Source: Bifidobacterium choloepi
GTDB lineage: Bacteria; Actinomycetota; Actinomycetes; Actinomycetales; Bifidobacteriaceae
Assembly: GCF_010667615.1 (NCBI RefSeq)
Contig: NZ_VYSG01000002.1
Coordinates: 62,001 to 126,000 of the forward strand
Reading direction: 5' to 3'
Length of the DNA stretch: 64,000 nt
The notes beneath the pieces are model-generated. The model worked only from the letters and a program-made list of their open reading frames with translations, was not told the origin of the DNA and ran no database searches. Within the stretch, counting starts at the first letter, position 1, and the number at the start of each line of letters is the position of its first letter. Of the stretch, positions 6,719 to 16,354 are shown piece after piece. The position numbers were made by a program, and so were the translations under genes.

Positions 6719-8524
6719 TCAGAGGAGGATGTTGCCGCGGTAGGCGAGGCTGGATCCCGACGGGTACCAGTCGGGAAGGGTTTTGCCGGCGGCATCGATG
6801 GTACGGGTGGCGGATTTGCCGGGGAGGAGCTTGTCGGCAGCGTCGCCAGTGGCGTTGCCGACAAGCTCGTCGGGGATGGTGCCGGGAACGGCATTTGCGG
6901 AGGCCGTGGAATGGCCGCGGAAGACGAACGTGTTGCGTTCGATCACGGCGGTGCCGGTGCAGCGTTCCTCGCGCAGGGGACGGCCGGTCGGCGGGATGAC
7001 GAAGACATTGTCGGCGACGATGGCTATCGGGTTGCCGGGCAGGTCGATGCAGCCGAGCGTGCCGTCGCCGTCTTCGGGCGCTTCGCCTTGCCCGGCCGTC
7101 GTGGCGTTGCCGGTATTGCCGGCCGCGCCTGCCTGCGTCTGGCAGCCGGTGCGCGAGTAGTCGGCATTGGCGCCGTCGTCGACGGCGGTGTTGTACTGGA
7201 ACGTCGTGTTGACGGCGAATTCGCCGCAGACCATGACGGTGCCGCCGGTGTTGCCGGCTGAATAGTTGTACCGGTAGACGGTGCCGTCGCCGTAGTCGGC
7301 GTCCCACGCCTGGCCGTCGCCGTTGCCGAGGCCGGCGTTGAGCGTCCCGAACGCATGGTTGTGCTCGAGCAGCGCGTCCTTGCAGCGCCACGGCCAGATC
7401 GCGGCGGCGACGCGGTCGCGGCCGGTCGCCGTGTAGACATCGCGCCGGATCCAGCGGGCCGCGCGGCGCGAGACGTTGCCGCGGACGAGCGGGCGCAGGC
7501 AGTAGTGGACGGTGATCGCGTCGCCGCCGGCGTCGTCAACGACATTGTCCTCGACGATGACGTTCGTCGCGCCGTAGCGGGCGAGCAGGCCGTCGTCGAT
7601 CGTGCCGTCGCCGTAGTCGAACGTGTTGTCGAACCGGCCGTCGGCGCCGCGCCGGCCGCCGTCGATGACGTTCAGGTAGCCGGTGTAGCCGACCGAAATG
7701 CCCCAGCGGCTTGCGCGGGCGACATGGCAGCCACGCACCGTCACGTCGTCGAATCGGGCGACAGGCGCGCCGCCGTCGGGATGATTGTGGGACGATTCGT
7801 CCGTTGTGGCACCGCGCGGAAGCCGGTCGTCGTCGCCCGCGGACGGGCCGGCGGCTGCGGCGGCGGCCGTGCACGATTCACGCGCCATGCTCGGCAACCT
7901 GTCCGGATTCCAGTGCGCGATGACCTGGATTCCGCCGTTGGCCATGTGCTTGTCGTAGATATTGCCCTCGACGTCGTGGATGAACAGGTTCTCGAGGACG
8001 ACATGCCGCACGGTGCCGGCGCGCTCGGCGACGACGGCGACGCCGGTGCGGTCCGGCGCGTCGATCGCCGCGAACCGGTGCCGGCGCCCGGCGCGCTGTT
8101 CCGGCGTGCAGTCGGGCCAGCGGTTGCTCAGCTCGAGATTCCTCGCCTCGATGTTGCCCAGGTCGCGGATCAGCAGCGCCGTCGAGACGTCGCCCCGGTT
8201 GCGGTGCGGGGCGCCCCCGATCGGCACGCCGTAGTCCTCGTGCCAGATTCCGGCGCCGTCGGCGTGGATGGCGGGCCGGGGGAGTGCGGGGTCGCCATAG
8301 TCGGCGACGACGATCGGGGCCGGAGTGTCGGATTTGTCGTCGTCGCGGAACTTGCCGGTCAGGTGCAGCGCCTCGCCGTGCCAGGCGGATCCGCGTTCCA
8401 GTAGCAATTGGTCGCCGGGGCGGAGCGCGAGCGTGGAGGCCTTCGCGAGCGTTTGCCATGGCGTTTCCGGAGTCTGGCCGTCGTCGGCGTCGTTGCCGCG
8501 GGCGGATACGTAATAGGTGGTCAT
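6719..8524 (-). CDS. Right-handed parallel beta-helix protein, candidate intracellular glycosidase or lyase
   Basis: A 601-aa protein beginning TTYYVSARGNDADDGQTPE, the N-terminal signature of many beta-helix carbohydrate-active proteins. The body has repeated short strands with Asn/Gly turns (NIEARNLELS, HVVLENLFIHD, NVIVEDNVVDDAGGDAI, AWDADYGDGTVYRYNYSAGN). The start at 8524 follows AAGGAT; upstream in-frame codons lack family similarity. There is no signal peptide or membrane segment, so it is predicted cytoplasmic. A low-complexity insert (Ala run, then SAGDDDRLPRG, ending before APVARFDD) interrupts it around 7750-7870. It is divergent from the GNB/LNB operon. Beta-helix folds occur in GH136 lacto-N-biosidases, GH120, GH141 and several lyases; I cannot assign a family. 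Confidence 0.7.
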   Translation of the reverse strand: MTTYYVSARGNDADDGQTPETPWQTLAKASTLALRPGDQLLLERGSAWHGEALHLTGKFRDDDKSDTPAPIVVADYGDPALPRPAIHADGAGIWHEDYGVPIGGAPHRNRGDVSTALLIRDLGNIEARNLELSNRWPDCTPEQRAGRRHRFAAIDAPDRTGVAVVAERAGTVRHVVLENLFIHDVEGNIYDKHMANGGIQVIAHWNPDRLPSMARESCTAAAAAAGPSAGDDDRLPRGATTDESSHNHPDGGAPVARFDDVTVRGCHVARASRWGISVGYTGYLNVIDGGRRGADGRFDNTFDYGDGTIDDGLLARYGATNVIVEDNVVDDAGGDAITVHYCLRPLVRGNVSRRAARWIRRDVYTATGRDRVAAAIWPWRCKDALLEHNHAFGTLNAGLGNGDGQAWDADYGDGTVYRYNYSAGNTGGTVMVCGEFAVNTTFQYNTAVDDGANADYSRTGCQTQAGAAGNTGNATTAGQGEAPEDGDGTLGCIDLPGNPIAIVADNVFVIPPTGRPLREERCTGTAVIERNTFVFRGHSTASANAVPGTIPDELVGNATGDAADKLLPGKSATRTIDAAGKTLPDWYPSGSSLAYRGNILL

Positions 8525-8798
8525 CGGAATCCTTGCGTGGTCGGGTTGACGGCCGGCCGGTGCCGGCCGTGCCGACCCTTGGCCTCGCTTCGCCTGGCAG
8601 TTTCCTCCGGGGGTCTTCCGTTGCCGGTGCCCGGAGGAAATCTCCCGTTCCTGCACCCTGTTGATGGATCCGGCGTGACACCGAATCCGTATTGGCTTTC
8701 AGCGTGCTCTCAGGTATGCTGGTGGCTTAACGGTTTACCGGGGTGACCCGGGGTGGCAACGGTGCCGCCGAGGGGAAGTCAAGGCGCGAGGGTCGTTC

Positions 8799-8817
8799 TT
8801 GTTAGGAATCTTAACAA
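8799..8817. promoter_or_regulatory. Candidate NagC/NagR-type operator upstream of the GNB/LNB operon
   Basis: Perfect inverted repeat TTGTTA-N7-TAACAA. Its right half CTTAACAA recurs upstream of nagB (20760-20767). It lies about 90 bp upstream of the best promoter. The remaining 8525-9121 sequence contains no gene. Confidence 0.55.
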
Positions 8818-8903
8818 TAAGCGACAGAAATCGCTATGCTTACGCATTGTAAACCGTGATAATCGTTGAAATTCCAAGCAACACGCCATTAATGTAAAGG
8901 TAG

Positions 8904-8932
8904 TTGACATTTAAGTTCACGATTTCTACACT
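8904..8932 (+). promoter_or_regulatory. Sigma70-type promoter of the GNB/LNB operon
   Basis: TTGACA at 8904-8909 and TACACT at 8927-8932 with a 17-bp spacer, close to consensus. The start codon of the binding-protein gene is at 9122, leaving a leader of about 180 nt. Confidence 0.7.
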
Positions 8933-9121
8933 GAACAGTAGTTGCCACGGAGTTGTGGCGGCCGTCCTTCAGCGACGAAGCGACGAAGAGAACTACCAAG
9001 AAGAACCAACGGAAACGGCGGGGAACCAACCATACCGATTCATACCGGGCGGAAGCCGGATGGCCAGCGCGACCACCGCGATGACCGGCCGGAACCGTCA
9101 TTCTCAACGAGGAGAAGAACC

Positions 9122-10429
9122 ATGAGAACCACGAAGAAGATGATCGCGGGAGTCGCCGCAGTCGCGGCGCTGGCGATGGGACTGGCCGGCTGCGGATCGG
9201 GCTCGGACTCGAGCTCCAGCTCCAGCAGCGACGAGGTCGTCAAGATCACCTACATGCACCGCCTGCCGGATTCCGACGGCATGACGACGGTCGACGAGAT
9301 CGTCTCCCAGTGGAACAAGGCGCACCCGAACATCCAGGTGACGGCCACGAAGTTCAGCGGCAACGCCTCCGACATGATCAAGAAGCTCGAGACCGACGTC
9401 AACGCCGGCAACGCGCCGGACCTCGCTCAGGTCGGCTACGCCGAGCTGCCGGAAGTCTACACGAAGGGCATGCTCGAGGACGTCACCGAATACGCCGAGC
9501 AGTACAAGGACGACTTCGCGTCCGGCCCGTACAGCCTGATGCAGGTCGACGGCAAGACCTACGGCCTGCCGCAGGATACCGGCCCGCTCGTCTACTTCTA
9601 CGACAAGGCCGCGTTCGACGAGCTCGGCCTGACCGTGCCGACCACGCAGGAAGAGCTGATCTCCGAAGCCGAGACGGCCGCCAAGTCCGGCAAGTACATC
9701 ATGTCGTTCCAGGCCGACGAGGCCGGCAACATGCTCTCCGGCCTCGCGGGCGCCTCCGGCTCGTGGTACACGATCAAGGACGACGCATGGGTCGTCAACA
9801 CCGAGACCGACGGTTCGAAGGCCGTCGCCTCCGTCTACCAGACGCTCCTCGACAACAAGGCCGTCACCACCTACCCGCGCTGGGATCCGACGTTCGACGC
9901 CGCGCTGCAGGACGGCACGCTGATCGGCACGATCGGCGCCGCCTGGGAAGCCCCGCTGCTGATGGACTCGATCGGTGACTCCGGCAAGGGCAACTGGGCC
10001 GTCGCCCAGCTCGGCGACTGGTTCGACAACGGCGGCAAGACCGGCCCCGACGGCGGCTCCGGCGTCGCGGTCCTCAAGGGCTGCGAGCATCCGAAGGAAG
10101 CCATGGAGTTCCTCGACTGGTTCAACACCCAGGTCGACGGCCTGATCAGCCAGGGCCTCGTCGTCGCCGCGAACACCTCCGACGCGAAGACTCCGGACAG
10201 CTGGAAGGAATACTTCTCCGGCCAGGACATCATGCAGGAGTTCATCAAGGCGAACGACAACATGGGCGACTTCACCTACATTCCGGGCTTCTCGGCCGTC
10301 GCCACCGCGATGACGAACGCCGCCAGCAAGGCGGCGGACGGCTCCGGGACCGTCGAGCAGATCTTCACCGACGCGCAGACCACGTCGATCGCGACGCTGA
10401 AGGACTACGGCCTGTCGGTCAGCGAATGA
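9122..10429 (+). CDS. GNB/LNB-type ABC transporter substrate-binding lipoprotein
   Basis: Extracytoplasmic solute-binding protein of the carbohydrate ABC class (family 1), 435 aa. It has a lipoprotein signal peptide with lipobox LAGC (Cys24), a Ser/Gly linker, then the mature domain starting KITYMHRLPDSDG. The SD is AGGAG, just before the ATG at 9122. It is first in the operon with two permeases and the GNB/LNB phosphorylase, matching the position of the galacto-N-biose/lacto-N-biose binding protein GltA of bifidobacteria. No ATPase is encoded nearby; sugar transporters of this class often share a distant MsiK-type ATPase. Specificity is inferred from context. Confidence 0.85.
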   Translation: MRTTKKMIAGVAAVAALAMGLAGCGSGSDSSSSSSSDEVVKITYMHRLPDSDGMTTVDEIVSQWNKAHPNIQVTATKFSGNASDMIKKLETDVNAGNAPDLAQVGYAELPEVYTKGMLEDVTEYAEQYKDDFASGPYSLMQVDGKTYGLPQDTGPLVYFYDKAAFDELGLTVPTTQEELISEAETAAKSGKYIMSFQADEAGNMLSGLAGASGSWYTIKDDAWVVNTETDGSKAVASVYQTLLDNKAVTTYPRWDPTFDAALQDGTLIGTIGAAWEAPLLMDSIGDSGKGNWAVAQLGDWFDNGGKTGPDGGSGVAVLKGCEHPKEAMEFLDWFNTQVDGLISQGLVVAANTSDAKTPDSWKEYFSGQDIMQEFIKANDNMGDFTYIPGFSAVATAMTNAASKAADGSGTVEQIFTDAQTTSIATLKDYGLSVSE

Positions 10430-10495
10430 CCGGCCGCCGGTAGCCTCCGGCAAGCCTCGCCAGCAATCGTCTGAATCGCCGAAACAGCAAGAATT

Positions 10496-10558
10496 TGGAA
10501 CGATTCCTCCGGCACAGGGGATCGTGGTCCCGATCCCCGGGACGGAGGAGTCGTTCCA
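10496..10558 (+). terminator. Hairpin between binding protein and permease genes
   Basis: Sixteen-base arms (10496-10511 with 10543-10558; one G:U pair) flank an inner stem around GGGATCG/CGATCCC. The outer arms include the ACGATTC word. The hairpin sits where many ABC operons attenuate or stabilise mRNA so that the binding protein is made in excess of the permeases. A short T-rich tail (ATTTTT) follows. Confidence 0.65.
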
Positions 10559-10646
10559 TTTTTCATGCCCTCCGGCCTTCCCACAGCAATATCCCCGTGT
10601 CACCCACGTCCCCAGTTCATGCCCGGGCGGAAAGGAAGGGAACGAA

Positions 10647-11702
10647 ATGTCAGCTCCCACGCAGGCCATGACGTCGACCGCCGACGCCGTGCTCAACAGG
10701 GCCGAACCCGACGGTGCCGCCGGCGCCGCCGTGCCGGCCGCCCTCGACGGCCCGAAAGCCGTCACGACCAGGCGCAAGAAGAAGGCGAAGCGCTCCGACG
10801 CCGTCAAGCGTGCCGAACGCACCGGATGGGCGTTCATGGCGCCGTTCGTCATCCTCTTCGCCATCGTCTTCATCATCCCGATCATCTGGGCCATCAAGTC
10901 CAGCTTCTACCAGCAGGTCGCCGTCGGCGGCGGCGCCTACGGCGGCGGACAGCTCGTCAACCAGTTCGTCGGCCTCCAGAACTTCCAGTACGTCATCACG
11001 TCCGGCGACTTCTGGGCCGGCATCGGCAGGGTCCTGATCTACACCGTCATCCAGGTGCCGATCATGATCATCGCCGCGCTCGCGCTCGCGATGCTGCTCG
11101 ACTCGTTCCTCGTCAAGCACGTCACCGTGTTCCGCCTGAGCTACTTCCTGCCGTACGCCATTCCGGGCGTTGTCGCCTCGATCATCTGGGTGTTCCTCTA
11201 CAACGGCCAGATCTCGCCGATTGTCAAGGGCCTGGCCGCCCTCGGCATCAACGTCGACTTCTTCGCGAACAACGTCGTGCTCGCGTCGATGGCGAACATC
11301 ACGACGTGGACGTTCACCGGCTACAACATGCTGATCTTCCTCGCCTCGCTGCAGGCCATTCCGCACGATCTCTACGAGGCCGCACGTATCGATGGCGCCA
11401 ACGGCTTCCAGATCGCGATGAAGATCAAGCTGCCGAACGTGCGCGGCGCGGCGCTGCTCGCCATGCTGCTGTCGATCGTCGGCACCATCCAGCTGTTCAA
11501 CGAACCGCAGGTCATGCAGACCGCCGACCCGGGCATCTCGTCCTCGTACACGCCGATGATGATGGCCCTCAACACGTCGCGCGGCTTCCTGACTCCGAAG
11601 GGCGACGGCCCAGCATCCGCCATCGCCATCGTCATGGCGTTCATCGCCGGCATCCTGGCCATGATCTACGCCCTCGTCGAAAGGAAGGTGAACGAGTCAT
11701 GA
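10647..11702 (+). CDS. Sugar ABC transporter permease (MalF type)
   Basis: Inner-membrane permease of the carbohydrate ABC class, 351 aa, with about six membrane segments. The first is FVILFAIVFIIPIIWAI near residue 70, after a basic cytoplasmic N-terminus (RRKKKAKR). The EAA loop for ATPase docking is EAARIDGANGFQIAMKI. The ATG at 10647 follows a GGAAAGGAAGGGAACG purine tract. The stop overlaps the start of the next permease (ATGA), indicating translational coupling. By position it corresponds to the GltB permease of the bifidobacterial GNB/LNB importer. Confidence 0.88.
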   Translation: MSAPTQAMTSTADAVLNRAEPDGAAGAAVPAALDGPKAVTTRRKKKAKRSDAVKRAERTGWAFMAPFVILFAIVFIIPIIWAIKSSFYQQVAVGGGAYGGGQLVNQFVGLQNFQYVITSGDFWAGIGRVLIYTVIQVPIMIIAALALAMLLDSFLVKHVTVFRLSYFLPYAIPGVVASIIWVFLYNGQISPIVKGLAALGINVDFFANNVVLASMANITTWTFTGYNMLIFLASLQAIPHDLYEAARIDGANGFQIAMKIKLPNVRGAALLAMLLSIVGTIQLFNEPQVMQTADPGISSSYTPMMMALNTSRGFLTPKGDGPASAIAIVMAFIAGILAMIYALVERKVNES

Positions 11703-12706
11703 CGACCGTCATCAATCCCGCTTCCAGCGAATCCACCCGCTCCGCGAAGGACGCCGAGCACGAGGCGAAGCGCCGCCACAGGGCGCAGGCGAGGGCCGCA
11801 AAGCGCGCGGATCGCATTCGCGAGAAGGCCGAACACGACCTGCCGCGCTCCATGCAGCCGAACAGGTTCGTCAAGACGATCACCGTCATCGTCCTCGTCG
11901 TCGTGCTGATCTACTTCCTGTTCCCGATCTACTGGGCCATCATCGCGTCGACGAAGACGCCGGCGCAGCTGACCGGCAGCAACGGCCTGTGGTTCGCCGT
12001 CGGCCTGCAGGACCTGCCGAACGCCATCGCGACGAACTACACGAAGCTGCTCGGCTGGACGAAGGGCGAATTCTGGCGCTGGGTGCTCAATTCCCTCATC
12101 TACTCGGGCGCCTCGGCGCTGATCGGCACCGTCGTCGCCGTCATGGCCGGCTACGCGACCGCCAAGTTCAACTTCCGCGGCAAGGGCGTCATCATCGGCG
12201 TCATCATGGCCTCGATGCTGATGCCGGCCGCGCTGATGACGATCCCGCAGTACTCGATCTTCAACACGCTCGGCCTCGACAACACGATGCTGTCGATCAT
12301 CATCCCGTGCTCGGTCTCGCCGTTCGGCTTCTTCCTCGGCCGCGTCTACGCGCAGAGCTCGGTGCCGGACGAACTGCTGGAAGCCGCGAGGATCGACGGC
12401 GCCGGCGAGGCGAGGATCTTCTTCACGATCGTGCTGAGGATCCTGGCACCGGCGATGGTCACGATCTTCCTGTTCCTGTTCGTCGCGACGTGGAACAACT
12501 TCCTGCTGCCGTTGATGATGATTTCGGACAGCTCGCTGCAGCCGGTCACGCTCGGCCTGTACGGCATGGTCTCGCTGGCTACGTTCACCGATCGCGGCGC
12601 GCTGATGATGGGCGCCCTGCTCGGCGTCCTGCCGGTCATCGTGCTGTTCCTGTTCCTGCAGCGCTACTGGCAGTCGGGCCTCGCGGCCGGTTCGGTCAAG
12701 GGCTGA
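11699..12706 (+). CDS. Sugar ABC transporter permease (MalG type)
   Basis: Second permease of the same importer, 335 aa. It has a charged N-terminal region of about 60 residues rich in Arg, Lys and Glu, then six predicted membrane segments starting TITVIVLVVVLIYFLFPIYW. The EAA motif is EAARIDGAGEARIFFTIV. Its ATG overlaps the upstream stop by 4 bp. GltC-like by position. The gene ends 74 bp before the phosphorylase gene, and the gap shows no gene. Confidence 0.88.
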   Translation: MTTVINPASSESTRSAKDAEHEAKRRHRAQARAAKRADRIREKAEHDLPRSMQPNRFVKTITVIVLVVVLIYFLFPIYWAIIASTKTPAQLTGSNGLWFAVGLQDLPNAIATNYTKLLGWTKGEFWRWVLNSLIYSGASALIGTVVAVMAGYATAKFNFRGKGVIIGVIMASMLMPAALMTIPQYSIFNTLGLDNTMLSIIIPCSVSPFGFFLGRVYAQSSVPDELLEAARIDGAGEARIFFTIVLRILAPAMVTIFLFLFVATWNNFLLPLMMISDSSLQPVTLGLYGMVSLATFTDRGALMMGALLGVLPVIVLFLFLQRYWQSGLAAGSVKG

Positions 12707-12780
12707 CAAGGCGGGAATCATTCAGTACGGAAATGAGCACGGAAATTTAGTACGGAAACCTAGTAGCAGAAAGAGAACCG

Positions 12781-15117
12781 ATGACTACTTCAGGACGATT
12801 CACGCTGCCGAGCGAGAGCAACTTCGCCGACAAGACCGCCGAACTGGCCGGGCTGTGGGGCGCCGACGCCATCCGCAACTCGGACGGCACCGAGCTCGAC
12901 GAGGAAGTGAAGAAGCTGGGGAAGAAGATCTACAGCGCGTATTTCCCGACCCGCGCCCACAACGAGTGGATCACGCTGCACATGGACGAGACGCCGCAGG
13001 TGTACCTGCTCACGCAGCGCGTGCTCGCCGAGTTCGCCGCCGGCGGCACTGCCGACGATGGTGCCGTGGCCGGTGCCGCGGCCGATGTCACGGCCGACGG
13101 AGCCGCCGCCCCGGTGACGATCGACCTGATGGCGACGTTCTTCGCCGAGCAGCTGACGCCGAACTGGGACGCCGACCCGAAGCGGTACTGGGAAGTCGTC
13201 GACCGGACGACCGGCGACGTCGTCGACCCGGCCGGCTGGTCGTTCGACCGCGATGCCGGCACCCTCACCGTCGACGCGGCCGCCGCCGTCCCGATGCACG
13301 AATACACGGCGACGTTCCTCGCCTATATCATCTGGGATCCGGTCGAGATGTACAACCACCTCACCAACGACTGGGGCGACAAGGAACACGAGATTCCGTT
13401 CGACATCTACCATCCGGCCACGCGCCAGTTCGTCATGGACACGTTCGCCAAATGGCTTGCGGACAATCCGGAGACCGACGTCGTCAGGTTCACGACGTTC
13501 TTCTACCAGTTCACGCTGCTGTTCGACCAGAAGCATCGCGAGAAGGTCGTCGACTGGTTCGGCTGCGCCTGCACCGTCTCGCCGGCCGCCCTCGACGACT
13601 TCGAGGCCCGCTACGGCTACCGCATGCGCCCGGAAGACTTCGTGGACGCCGGCTGCTACAACTCCGCATGGCGCGTGCCGAGTCGCCAGCTGCTCGACTG
13701 GATCGAATTCCTGTCCGACTTCGTCCGCGCGAATGTCAGGACGATGGCGGCGATGGCGCACGACGCCGGCAAGGAAGCGATGATGTTCCTCGGCGACCAG
13801 TGGATCGGCACCGAGCCGTACCGCCCGGACTTCGCCGGCCTCGGACTGGACGCCGTCGTCGGGTCGGTCGGCGACGGCACGACGCTGCGGATGATCAGCG
13901 ACATCAAGGGCGTCAGGTACACGGAGGGACGATTCCTGCCGTACTTCTTCCCGGACACGTTCTACGAGGGCAACGATCCGTCGATCGAGGCCTGGGACAA
14001 CTGGCGCAAGGCGCGCCGCGCGATCCTCAGGAGCCCGGTGGCCCGCATGGGCTACGGCGGCTACCTGTCGCTCGCCGCGAAGTTCCCGAAGTTCGTCGAC
14101 GCCGTCGGGCACATCGCCGACGAGTTCCGCGACATGCACGCGAAGACGCACGGCCGCGGCGCCGCGCCGGCGCTCACCGTCGCCATCGCCAACTGCTGGG
14201 GCGAAATGCGCTCGTGGATGGCCTACACCGTCGCCCACGCGCTGCCGAACAAGCAGACGTACTCGTACTACGGCATTCTCGAGGCCCTGTCGGGCATGCG
14301 CGTCGACGTCAAGTTCATCAGCTTCGACGACGTGCTGGCCGGCCGGCTCGACGACGGCGACATCGACGTCGTCATCACCGGCGGCCCGGTCGAGACGGCA
14401 TTCTCCGGCGGTGCGGCGACGTGGGCCGACGGGCGCCTGGCCGAACGCTTCCGCGCATGGGTGCGCGGCGGCGGCGCGCTGATCGGTGTCGGCGAACCGT
14501 CGTCGATGGCCGGTCGCGGCGACCGGTTCTTCCAGCTTGCCGATATCCTCGGCGTCGACGAGGAACGATTCCAGACGCTGTCGGTCGACAAGTACTTCCC
14601 GCCGGTCACCGCCGACCACTTCATCGTTGCCGACGCCGACCGCGGCGCGCTGTCGGACGGTGCGGCCGACTCGGCCGCCGCCGCGGCCACCGGTATCCCC
14701 GGCAAGGTGCCCGGCGACTACGCCGGCCCGGCGATCGACTTCGGCGAGCCGATCCTCAACACCTATCCGGTATCCGAGCGTACGACGCTGCTGTCGGCGC
14801 ACGGCAACCAGGTCCAGCTGGCCGCCAACGAATACGGCCGCGGCCGCGGCGTCTACGTCTCCGGCCTGCCGTATTCGGCCGCGAACGCGAGGCTGCTGGA
14901 ACGCGCGCTGTTCTGGGCCGCCGGTCGCGAAGCCAACTACGCCGCCTACAGCTCGACGAATCCCGAATGCGAAGTCGCCGTCTTCCCGACGACAGGCTGG
15001 TACTGCGTCGTCAACAACACCGACCGTCCGCAGGCCACCACCGTCGCGCTTCCCGGCGGCACCGCCGTCGACTTCCGGCTCGCCGCCAGCGGCCTGGAAT
15101 GGCGGCGCCTGGAGTAG
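12781..15117 (+). CDS. lnpA: 1,3-beta-galactosyl-N-acetylhexosamine phosphorylase (GH112)
   Basis: Cytoplasmic enzyme that phosphorolyses lacto-N-biose or galacto-N-biose to alpha-Gal-1-phosphate plus GlcNAc or GalNAc, 778 aa. The N-terminal sequence (GRFTLPSESNFADKTAEL) and the catalytic segment MMFLGDQWIGTEPY are typical of GH112. The Asp of that segment (residue 339) corresponds to the general acid of the B. longum enzyme. The protein is slightly longer than characterised bifidobacterial LnpA because of an Ala/Gly/Asp-rich insert at about residues 87-110. It follows its importer genes and precedes nahK and galT, as in the classical lnp operon. Confidence 0.95.
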   Translation: MTTSGRFTLPSESNFADKTAELAGLWGADAIRNSDGTELDEEVKKLGKKIYSAYFPTRAHNEWITLHMDETPQVYLLTQRVLAEFAAGGTADDGAVAGAAADVTADGAAAPVTIDLMATFFAEQLTPNWDADPKRYWEVVDRTTGDVVDPAGWSFDRDAGTLTVDAAAAVPMHEYTATFLAYIIWDPVEMYNHLTNDWGDKEHEIPFDIYHPATRQFVMDTFAKWLADNPETDVVRFTTFFYQFTLLFDQKHREKVVDWFGCACTVSPAALDDFEARYGYRMRPEDFVDAGCYNSAWRVPSRQLLDWIEFLSDFVRANVRTMAAMAHDAGKEAMMFLGDQWIGTEPYRPDFAGLGLDAVVGSVGDGTTLRMISDIKGVRYTEGRFLPYFFPDTFYEGNDPSIEAWDNWRKARRAILRSPVARMGYGGYLSLAAKFPKFVDAVGHIADEFRDMHAKTHGRGAAPALTVAIANCWGEMRSWMAYTVAHALPNKQTYSYYGILEALSGMRVDVKFISFDDVLAGRLDDGDIDVVITGGPVETAFSGGAATWADGRLAERFRAWVRGGGALIGVGEPSSMAGRGDRFFQLADILGVDEERFQTLSVDKYFPPVTADHFIVADADRGALSDGAADSAAAAATGIPGKVPGDYAGPAIDFGEPILNTYPVSERTTLLSAHGNQVQLAANEYGRGRGVYVSGLPYSAANARLLERALFWAAGREANYAAYSSTNPECEVAVFPTTGWYCVVNNTDRPQATTVALPGGTAVDFRLAASGLEWRRLE

Positions 15118-16353
<1,236 letters not shown>

Positions 16354-16354
16354 G

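Noticed and set aside
8942..9121. N-terminal extension of the GNB/LNB binding protein from an upstream start
   Set aside because: The extension is Arg/Pro/Gly-rich and would bury the lipoprotein signal peptide. ATG 9122 has a good SD and a normal signal sequence.
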